Origin: Clostridia bacterium
Lineage (GTDB): Bacteria; Bacillota; Clostridia; Oscillospirales; Acutalibacteraceae
Length of the DNA: 5,266 nt
Direction: 5' to 3'
Assembly (NCBI GenBank): GCA_900772705.1
Contig: CAAGRQ010000022.1
Span: forward strand, 1 to 5,266
Shown: piece by piece, positions 1 through 5,266 of the stretch
How positions within the stretch are numbered: the first letter of the stretch is position 1
Layout: the number at the start of each line of letters is the position of its first letter
Translations under genes and position numbers: made by a program
Notes under the pieces: model-generated
Seen by the model: only the letters and a program-made list of their open reading frames with translations
Database searches by the model: none
Told to the model about the DNA's origin: nothing

Positions 1-3000
1 ATTGAGTTGATGCGTCACAAGGTGACAGACCCATCCATCAGAGCCAATCGTGACACTTATCCCGAACAAGAGGCTTCCGAGTACGGTAATAATGCCGAAG
101 CAACGGCAGATTTCGATACTCTCGCTCAGGATTTGGTTGCAAAGACTCTCAAGATGACAGAGTGGGTAGATACCGTTACAGGTAAGTATCAGTCCAAGGT
201 TCCGTCATTCCAGAATACGGATGCGGCTACCATGACATCTAAATATAAAACTTTCTATAATAACATTATATATACCGAGTCTTGTCTCGGCGGAAACAGC
301 GGATATAGTGATGACAGCAATCCTTCGGGTCTTGCAGGTGAATTTGATACCGCTGCGAACTTCAGAGTTCAGATTTACTATCCGAACACAATTCTTCTTT
401 ACGACGGTTCCGAAACCGGCACAAGAATGCCTGTTATGTTGATGGGTAAGAATAATGACACAAGCGGCGGCGCGTTTAAATCTACACAAAGATTTATCTT
501 CAGATGCTATCCTACCACCGACGGCGCCGCTAAATTTAATGAAGGTGCTGAATTCGTAGGTAACGACGGTGCTTTCCTCTCACTTTCAAAGAAACTGAAC
601 GATAATCAGTATGCATGGAAGGGCGGAGAAAACTCAAAGAACCTTAACTTTGACAGTGCTCGTAGCGACTCAAACAGAATCGGTGCTTCTTCCGACGAAA
701 AATTTACAAGTTATAAATTCAATAATACACTTTGGGATGCAGCAAGAAGAGGTTGCTGGTGTCCTTATGCAACCGGCTTTATGGTAGACAATACCGGATT
801 TGAATACCAAATCGGCCAGCAGTATAAGGGCGGCGACGGCATCGGTATTATGGAAGTTGCTACCAAGTGGGCATACTACGGCAGCGGCGATTCTAATAAG
901 AGTGACAGTTGTAACGATGCCGTAAGAGGCTACATGGGCAGTGATAAGTTGAAACATCACATCTATGTTGTAAACTATAAGGCTATCGTTGATGCAACTA
1001 AGAATACCGATACCCGTCAGAGACTCGCAAATGTTTCAAACTACAAAGAGGGCGGCCTCAGCAGCGTAATTTCCGCTCTTTCAAAGGCTACTTCTTTCGA
1101 CGTTAACTCGGTTACTATCGACAATATCAGCGAAAAGAATAAGGAAATCACGAAATTCATCGACGATGCAAAGGCTACACCTACCGCCGATGTTGACATG
1201 AATTCTTATGCAAAACTTCAGTCAGAAATCCTCACTTCTAAGAATATTTATGTCAGAGGCAATGCAGATAATAAAAACTACTCTGCAGAATCATGGACTG
1301 CTTTTGAGACAGCGTATAATAACGCTGTAAATACCGTATCCGGCTTCTATAACAAGACTGCCGATACATACGGTATCGTAACAAAAGATGCAAATACACT
1401 TTATACAACTCTTCAGCAGGCAAGACTGGATCTTGTACTCGTTAAGACTGTAGTTGATACAACCGTATTGCAGTACGCTATCGATAACGCAGACGCAATC
1501 CTTAACAACATGCAGTATTTCGTAGACTCTACGGTTGATGAGCCCGGACTTACAAAGCTCATTTCCGACGCTAAGAAAGCTGTTTGGGGTCAGGAGAGCG
1601 ACTACGGCTTCGACCCGAGTAAGATTGACGATACAGAGGAAAACAGAGCAATCGTTGCCGATTATCTCGATAAAATCGTTGCCGAGGTTAACAAGGTAGT
1701 GATTGACATCACCGCTGTAGTTCCCGAATATAACTACAACATTAATACCGCTATCGAGGCAGGTAAGAATTACGAGTCTGCTAAGGACCAGTACGGTAAC
1801 TATAATGTGCTTGCTTCCGCCGTAACCACGGCAGAACAGTACCGTGATGCTATTCCTACAATTAATGCAAGAATCGAGAATCAGGTTTCTGTTGCTATTA
1901 AGAACTATATTAATGTAGTAAATGCTATCGGCGACGCTATCGCAGCGCTTCGTCCTTCGTTCAGACTTATTGAGACAGGTACTATGGCTCAGCGTGGTAC
2001 GGTAATTACCTCCCGCTTTACTGCAGCTCGTAGCAACAATTACAGTTATCAATGGAATCATCCGACAGACAGAATTTACTTCATCACAGATTCAAACGAG
2101 TATAACGAAACCATCAATACTACCTGGACTGCATACAATGTTCAGACAGGTACTGATTTCGAGACTATTCTTGACTCTATCAATGTAAAAGGTGACACCA
2201 CTACAGAGTCCGGCGAACTTAAATCCGGCTATCATAGTTTTTGGGATTGGCCGGACGACTTCTCGATGACTCAGTCACAGATTAACCTCCTTAAAGGTAA
2301 CTTGGGTCTTGTTGTACCGGGTATGACCGTTACTTGGAATAACTTTAAGGTAACAAAGCGTTCGGGTGCACAGGGTCTCGGCATTGACGCCGCAGGTAAT
2401 GTAGTTCCCAACGACGCTATGGATACCGACTTTACTAGCGTACTCGCAGTAACCGAGGGCTTGAGCAGAAGACCGGGCGGTATCATGGCAAAGAGCGGCG
2501 AGGCTGTATTCAGCAACAATGTAAACTTCAACATTCCGAGCACAGCGGATAAGGCACTTATCCCAGAAAATAAACCGTCTGCAATTTCGGCAAGACTTGA
2601 TTCTGACAGCCTCGGCTTAAATATGGGTCTTGTATTTATGTGGAGATATGCAGAAACGAGAGTTAATAACTGGACCGGTTATTCATATGCAAGAAATATG
2701 TATGACCTCGATGTAGGTTTCGTAAATGTATCCACATTGTTCAGACTTATCGACCAGTGCGAAGATCCCGCATTCTTGGCAACTGCCAATAATTACACAA
2801 CAGGATCTTGGAACGCTCTTCTTACAGCCGTTGCAAACGGTAAGGGCGATATGGACTACGGTAATATGACCTATGACCAAATCGTTGCCGAATGTGATAC
2901 AAGATACAACAACATTCTTAAAGCTAAAAAGGAACTTACAGCTCCCGCATCAAATGCAAGACTTAAGGAAATCTACAATAAGGCTAAGGATGTTTATGAT

Positions 3001-5091
3001 AACAAGAGGGCAACCGTAAAACCGGATTGCTGGGATACCTTTGCATTGGCTTACGAGTCTGCCGCTGCTAAGTACACCAACGAATACAGCGACCTCAATG
3101 TTCGTAACTATGACGAATCCGAGCAGGACGCTATCGACGCTGTTGCACAGTCGCTTGAAGATGCTTACAACGCACTTATTTTTGTTGCTGATTTCACACC
3201 TGTTGATAACGCAGTAAAAGAACTTGCAGCAAGCGTTGCCAGCTACAAGTACACGGCAGAATCCATCAGAAATCTTCAGACAGCACTTGATAACCTTACT
3301 TATTATTCAAAGACTAAGGAAGAAAGAGCTGCTCTCTACACCGACCAAATGGACCTTAATAACGGTGAAAACAGTTTAGGTCAAAAACTTAATATCACTC
3401 AGGGTATTTACGTAGAAGCAAATAGAACAATTCCTGCTCTTAAGAGTCTTCTTGTTGAGGATAAATTGGACCCCGGTGCTCTTCAGGGTGCAAAGGATGA
3501 CGCCAAAGCAAAGAAGAATGACCCTGACGCATACGATCAGGATAAGATTACCGAGGCTCTTAATAAGCTGAACGCTTACGAAAAGGTAACTCTTGCAACC
3601 GAAAATATTTACGGTGCAAAGTACACCTCTCAGGACGCACTTGACGCAGATGTTCAGGCTGCTCTTGAGGGTATCAGCCTTAACATTTACACCATTAATG
3701 TTGACGGCAAAAAGTACGGCGAGTTTGACTACGGAAAGGAAATTACCGTTCCGTCGAATAACGGCAAAGTTGACTGGTACTATGAGTCAACTTCACCGAC
3801 TTCATCAACAGCAAAGAAGTATATGACAACCGATGATGCCATCACCTTTGTTGTTAAGGGCAACACAGACCTTACCACAAAGAAAGCATCTAATGCTCAG
3901 ACATATAAGGTAACTTATGTAAACGGTATTAACTCAATTCCTTACGCAGTTGATTATGTACCGGCAGGTAAAAGCATTACCGTAGGTACTCAGTACGGCA
4001 CAACAACTGCTTACACCGTACCTCAGGTTGCATACTATAATTTTGAAAAGTATACCTCTGGCGGAAATGATTTAGCAACCGGCGCTTCACTTGTAATTAA
4101 TGCAAACACTGTAATTACAGCAAACTATTGCATCAAACCTGATACAGAGTACGGCGAGTATCAGGTAACTGTACTTAACCTTTCAATGATGGGTCCTCGT
4201 CATAAGAATGACCCGACTATCACAGGTCTTCATTACAACGATGAACTTTCCTTCACAAAGGGCGCTGCAGAGGGCGAAGGCTATTACGGCAAGCACCTTT
4301 ATTACGACAAGACTTGCTACGCTACAGGTTCTCCTGTAACCGAACACGTAGAGAAGTTAAATGCCGGCAGACTTAACACAACCACAACTAAAAGAGAAGA
4401 TGTATATGCTTGGCTCGAAATCAATCCGACCGACCTTGACGCTTGGTTGACTGCATGGAAAGCAAACCAGTTCTGGAGCACAACAAATACTTACAACTGG
4501 ACTAAGGGCATAGAATACTTTAAGCAGGCTAACGCTAAGGTAGTAGCTTACGGTACCGATTACACCTTCAGAGTAAGTAAGCCTAACACCGTACTTCTTG
4601 CGGTAACTAAAACCGAGTATACAAAACTTCAGGAAGATCAGTTTAACGCACTTCCGGGAGAAGATTACCCAGGCTTCTACAACAAGGAAAACAAGTTCGA
4701 CGAGAACGGTGCAAGCGTAACCACTCAGAACAGACTTGTAATTTCCGACGGTAAGTTCTCTATGGTATCAACATTTGCACTTCCCGACGATGCAAGAATG
4801 GTTGAAACCGGTATTCTTTACTCGGCTACAACAGGTTCTAAGACAATGTTTGACCGTGCATACAATTTAGGCAATGTAAGCACAGCTAATAACCTTATCA
4901 GAATTAAGTCAACCGCACATACGGTAGGTAATCAGTATGTATGCTCGCTTACTCACAAGTCACTTAAGGGTAAGAAAGTTAGCGAAGTTCCGATGAAGTG
5001 GGTTGCTTATATGGTTTACGAGAAGGACGGCAAGAAGATAACTAAGTATTCCGAGCCGACCGAACCGTCAAATCTCAGCGATACTCTCTGA
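1..5091 (+). CDS. Giant modular surface/secreted protein with FIVAR-like helical bundles and InlB/Flg_new-like beta repeats (5'-partial)
   Basis: The frame is open from base 1 and runs without a stop to TGA at 5089-5091. TTG at 7 and ATG at 10 are possible starts, but no ribosome-binding site fits in the few bases before them. The first visible residues are hydrophilic and show no signal peptide, so I infer that the true start lies upstream. Numbering from TTG at 7 gives 1694 residues. These fall into beta region A (85-318), helical bundles I (325-650), beta region B (651-908), helical bundles II (909-1225), tandem beta repeats (1226-1376) and a C-terminal beta region (1384-1694). The protein is rich in Thr, Ala, Asn, Asp and Tyr. 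I recognise no catalytic motif. FIVAR and InlB-type repeats are known mostly from extracellular wall-associated or adhesive proteins, so a surface binding or adhesion role is likely but inferred. No LPXTG motif, SLH repeat, dockerin or C-terminal transmembrane helix is visible, so the means of anchoring is unknown. A small peptide gene follows 14 bases downstream. Confidence 0.85.
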   Translation: MELMRHKVTDPSIRANRDTYPEQEASEYGNNAEATADFDTLAQDLVAKTLKMTEWVDTVTGKYQSKVPSFQNTDAATMTSKYKTFYNNIIYTESCLGGNSGYSDDSNPSGLAGEFDTAANFRVQIYYPNTILLYDGSETGTRMPVMLMGKNNDTSGGAFKSTQRFIFRCYPTTDGAAKFNEGAEFVGNDGAFLSLSKKLNDNQYAWKGGENSKNLNFDSARSDSNRIGASSDEKFTSYKFNNTLWDAARRGCWCPYATGFMVDNTGFEYQIGQQYKGGDGIGIMEVATKWAYYGSGDSNKSDSCNDAVRGYMGSDKLKHHIYVVNYKAIVDATKNTDTRQRLANVSNYKEGGLSSVISALSKATSFDVNSVTIDNISEKNKEITKFIDDAKATPTADVDMNSYAKLQSEILTSKNIYVRGNADNKNYSAESWTAFETAYNNAVNTVSGFYNKTADTYGIVTKDANTLYTTLQQARLDLVLVKTVVDTTVLQYAIDNADAILNNMQYFVDSTVDEPGLTKLISDAKKAVWGQESDYGFDPSKIDDTEENRAIVADYLDKIVAEVNKVVIDITAVVPEYNYNINTAIEAGKNYESAKDQYGNYNVLASAVTTAEQYRDAIPTINARIENQVSVAIKNYINVVNAIGDAIAALRPSFRLIETGTMAQRGTVITSRFTAARSNNYSYQWNHPTDRIYFITDSNEYNETINTTWTAYNVQTGTDFETILDSINVKGDTTTESGELKSGYHSFWDWPDDFSMTQSQINLLKGNLGLVVPGMTVTWNNFKVTKRSGAQGLGIDAAGNVVPNDAMDTDFTSVLAVTEGLSRRPGGIMAKSGEAVFSNNVNFNIPSTADKALIPENKPSAISARLDSDSLGLNMGLVFMWRYAETRVNNWTGYSYARNMYDLDVGFVNVSTLFRLIDQCEDPAFLATANNYTTGSWNALLTAVANGKGDMDYGNMTYDQIVAECDTRYNNILKAKKELTAPASNARLKEIYNKAKDVYDNKRATVKPDCWDTFALAYESAAAKYTNEYSDLNVRNYDESEQDAIDAVAQSLEDAYNALIFVADFTPVDNAVKELAASVASYKYTAESIRNLQTALDNLTYYSKTKEERAALYTDQMDLNNGENSLGQKLNITQGIYVEANRTIPALKSLLVEDKLDPGALQGAKDDAKAKKNDPDAYDQDKITEALNKLNAYEKVTLATENIYGAKYTSQDALDADVQAALEGISLNIYTINVDGKKYGEFDYGKEITVPSNNGKVDWYYESTSPTSSTAKKYMTTDDAITFVVKGNTDLTTKKASNAQTYKVTYVNGINSIPYAVDYVPAGKSITVGTQYGTTTAYTVPQVAYYNFEKYTSGGNDLATGASLVINANTVITANYCIKPDTEYGEYQVTVLNLSMMGPRHKNDPTITGLHYNDELSFTKGAAEGEGYYGKHLYYDKTCYATGSPVTEHVEKLNAGRLNTTTTKREDVYAWLEINPTDLDAWLTAWKANQFWSTTNTYNWTKGIEYFKQANAKVVAYGTDYTFRVSKPNTVLLAVTKTEYTKLQEDQFNALPGEDYPGFYNKENKFDENGASVTTQNRLVISDGKFSMVSTFALPDDARMVETGILYSATTGSKTMFDRAYNLGNVSTANNLIRIKSTAHTVGNQYVCSLTHKSLKGKKVSEVPMKWVAYMVYEKDGKKITKYSEPTEPSNLSDTL
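259..960 (+). other. Beta-rich region A with five cysteines
   Basis: Residues about 85-318 of the large protein are Gly/Asn/Asp/Tyr-rich with alternating hydrophobic stretches, as expected of an extracellular beta-sandwich. One example is VQIYYPNTILLYDG at residue 121. Five cysteines occur here (93, 167, 250, 252, 302), including a C-W-C pair, and no more appear for about 615 residues. The region ends in a W-A-Y motif (Trp288) and a hydrophobic strand at 319-330 that leads into the helical block. I do not recognise the family. A carbohydrate- or protein-binding role is only a guess from context. Confidence 0.45.
979..1956 (+). repeat. Helical-bundle block I (three degenerate FIVAR-like modules)
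   Basis: Residues about 325-650 are dominated by amphipathic helices. The first module (398-478) has the classic FIVAR shape: a helix, then N-Y-S-A-E-S-W-T-A-F with Trp430, then a helix ending in L-x-x-A-R-L-D-L-V. Two more divergent modules follow at about 483-567 and 573-649. Their helix spacing is similar, but the S-W signature is lost. The last ends in A-I-A-A-L-R-P, typical of the third helix of such bundles. FIVAR modules are commonly rod-like spacers in wall-associated proteins, so this block probably spaces apart or presents the beta regions. Confidence 0.6.
1957..2730 (+). other. Beta-rich region B, cysteine-free, possible distant copy of region A
   Basis: Residues about 651-908 start sharply after the helical block with S-F-R-L-I-E-T-G and carry alternating polar/hydrophobic strands, several Trp residues and Gly/Asn turns. 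Like region A, it ends in a W-x-Y motif (Trp879), a Tyr-rich stretch and a short hydrophobic strand with V-N (VGFVNV at 903) that runs directly into helices. This suggests the same fold or a duplicated unit, but overall identity by eye is low. It has no cysteine. No family was recognised and no catalytic motif is evident. Confidence 0.4.
2731..3681 (+). repeat. Helical-bundle block II (FIVAR-like modules)
   Basis: Residues about 909-1225 are again mostly amphipathic helices. Three module cores can be lined up: N-N-Y-T-T-G-S-W-N-A-L (Trp935), V-K-P-D-C-W-D-T-F (Trp1009) and Y-K-Y-T-A-E-S-I-R-N-L (from Tyr1080). Each precedes an Ala-rich helix. The first and third fit the FIVAR Y-T-x-x-S pattern well; the second keeps only the Trp and the helix phasing. 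The rest of the block (about 1135-1225) is Lys/Asp/Ala-rich helix without a clear signature. The block links beta region B to the C-terminal beta repeats. Confidence 0.6.
3682..4134 (+). repeat. Two tandem short beta repeats of InlB B-repeat / Flg_new type
   Basis: Residues 1226-1299 and 1300-1376 align as two diverged units. Each opens with Y-x-[IV]-x-[VY]-[DN]-G, continues with a Y-[GP]-x-[KG]-x-I-T-V-like strand, has an aromatic centre (W-Y-Y-E in the first, Y-Y-N-F-E-K-Y in the second), and closes with a strand of the form hydrophobic-x-N-x-[DT]-x-[LI]-T. Such roughly 70-residue beta-grasp-like repeats are common in extracellular proteins of Clostridia, often near the C-terminus. The domain family is assigned by pattern only, not by a profile search. 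Confidence 0.5.
4156..5088 (+). other. C-terminal beta region ending in a recurring clostridial surface-protein module
   Basis: Residues about 1384-1694 form the C-terminal end. The final part (about 1579-1690) shows strands D-G-K-F-S-M-V-S-T-F, then V-E-T-G-I-L-Y-S (1599), a Gly/Asn-rich loop, Q-Y-V-C-S-L-T (Cys1646), W-V-A-Y-M-V-Y-E and K-Y-S-E-P. From memory, large clostridial proteins with InlB-type repeats often end in a similar pattern (F-x-x-P, V-E-x-G-I-x-Y-S, Q-Y-x-x-S-L-T, W-x-A-Y-L-V-Y). The protein stops soon after, with no hydrophobic anchor or sortase signal, so this module may itself mediate wall attachment or secretion. That role is inference. Confidence 0.4.
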
Positions 5092-5092
5092 T

Positions 5093-5099
5093 AGGAGGT
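5093..5099 (+). promoter_or_regulatory. Strong ribosome-binding site for the 46-residue gene
   Basis: AGGAGGT lies one base after the TGA of the large gene and six bases before the ATG at 5106. This is a near-perfect Shine-Dalgarno at good spacing. It fixes the start of the small gene and suggests strong translation, possibly by ribosomes that have just finished the upstream gene. Confidence 0.9.
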
Positions 5100-5105
5100 A
5101 TTGGC

Positions 5106-5246
5106 ATGAAGAAAAATTATACCGAACCTATGATTCAAATCAGAAAGTACGCTTTCTCAAATTCAAGTATTACAACCTCTGACCCGTCTACTAACGAAAA
5201 GAACGACCTTAACAAAGACGACTCAAAGGGCGACTACTTTGAATAA
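5106..5246 (+). CDS. Short acidic-tailed peptide of unknown function (46 residues, ITTS motif)
   Basis: ATG at 5106 to TAA at 5244-5246 encodes 46 residues behind a strong AGGAGGT site, 14 bases after the stop of the giant gene, so it is very probably real and in the same transcript. The peptide has three zones. Residues 1-15 are basic (K2, K3, R13, K14), with the pattern K-K-N-Y-x-x-P followed by M-I-Q-I-R-K-Y. Residues 17-29 are rich in Ser/Thr and include S-I-T-T-S-D-P. Residues 30-46 are acidic, ending D-Y-F-E. It has no Cys, Trp, transmembrane helix, signal peptide or Gly-Gly cleavage site. Short clostridial peptides opening M-K-K-x-Y-x-x-P and carrying a T-T-S motif are familiar to me as a recurring, uncharacterised class; this is from memory and unverified. 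It could be a partner or regulator of the large protein, a peptide precursor, or an independent small protein. Confidence 0.8.
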   Translation: MKKNYTEPMIQIRKYAFSNSSITTSDPSTNEKNDLNKDDSKGDYFE

Positions 5247-5257
5247 TTAAACATTAT

Positions 5258-5266
5258 AAGGCTATG
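5258..5266 (+). other. Possible start of a third gene at the window edge
   Basis: The window ends exactly on an ATG at 5264-5266, 17 bases after the stop of the 46-residue gene. AAGG at 5258-5261 precedes it by only two bases, which is too close for a good Shine-Dalgarno. The close spacing would suit the next gene of an operon, but no coding sequence is visible. No terminator hairpin lies between 5247 and the end. Confidence 0.2.

Noticed and set aside
7..12. TTG at 7 or ATG at 10 as the true start of the large gene
   Set aside because: The frame is already open from base 1, there is no room for a ribosome-binding site, and no signal peptide follows. The gene is better treated as continuing upstream.
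205..960. Minus-strand open frames at 205-489 and 670-960
   Set aside because: Both are antisense to the large gene, have no convincing ribosome-binding site and give Cys/Ile/Val-rich translations without recognisable features.
1291..2061. A 256-residue open frame on the minus strand
   Set aside because: It lies wholly inside the well-supported + strand gene. Its translation is rich in Cys, Ile and Val with no domain pattern, as expected from reading the complement of biased codons.
2271..2880. Minus-strand open frames at 2271-2543 and 2683-2880
   Set aside because: These are short antisense frames inside the large gene with no independent support.
3593..3826. A 77-residue + strand frame in another phase
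   Set aside because: It overlaps the tandem beta repeats of the large gene, whose frame has clear domain patterns. The alternative translation is an Arg/Thr/Leu-rich shadow.
4648..4677. A-L-P-G-E-D-Y-P-G as a possible sortase motif
   Set aside because: It does not match LPXTG, lies about 140 residues from the C-terminus, and is not followed by a hydrophobic stretch and basic tail.
5106..5246. The small peptide as a lanthipeptide or a Gly-Gly-leader bacteriocin
   Set aside because: It has no cysteine for thioether rings, no double-glycine site, and no modifying or transport gene is visible in the window.

Overview
The window is almost entirely one very large open reading frame on the + strand. 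It is open from the first base and stops at 5089-5091. A tightly linked 46-residue gene follows at 5106-5246, then 17 spacer bases and an ATG at the very last three bases. There are no tRNA or rRNA genes, insertion sequences or CRISPR arrays. The moderate GC content, the AGGAGGT ribosome-binding site, the liking for CTT (Leu) and AGA (Arg) codons, and the style of the large protein (helical FIVAR-like modules, InlB/Flg_new-like beta repeats, a Tyr/Asn/Thr-rich acidic composition) all suggest a gut- or rumen-type Clostridia of the Oscillospiraceae/Ruminococcaceae group. This placement is inferred from style, not from a marker gene.

The large protein has at least 1694 visible residues (numbered here from the TTG at 7). 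It looks like a secreted or cell-surface, non-enzymatic modular protein whose N-terminus, with any signal peptide, lies upstream of the window. Its layout is: a cysteine-containing beta-rich region (about residues 85-318), a block of helical bundles (about 325-650), a second beta-rich region (about 651-908), a second block of helical bundles (about 909-1225), two tandem short beta repeats (about 1226-1376), and a C-terminal beta region (about 1384-1694). The order beta-region then helical bundles therefore appears twice. I see no sortase motif, dockerin, SLH repeat or C-terminal membrane anchor.

The small gene starts 14 bases after the large gene's stop, behind a near-perfect Shine-Dalgarno, so the two are almost certainly co-transcribed and possibly translationally coupled. 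Its product has a basic N-terminus with a Tyr-x-x-Pro-like pattern, a Ser/Thr-rich centre with ITTSDP, and an acidic tail. From memory this resembles a recurring but functionally unassigned class of short peptides in Clostridia. It is the least explained and most interesting item here.
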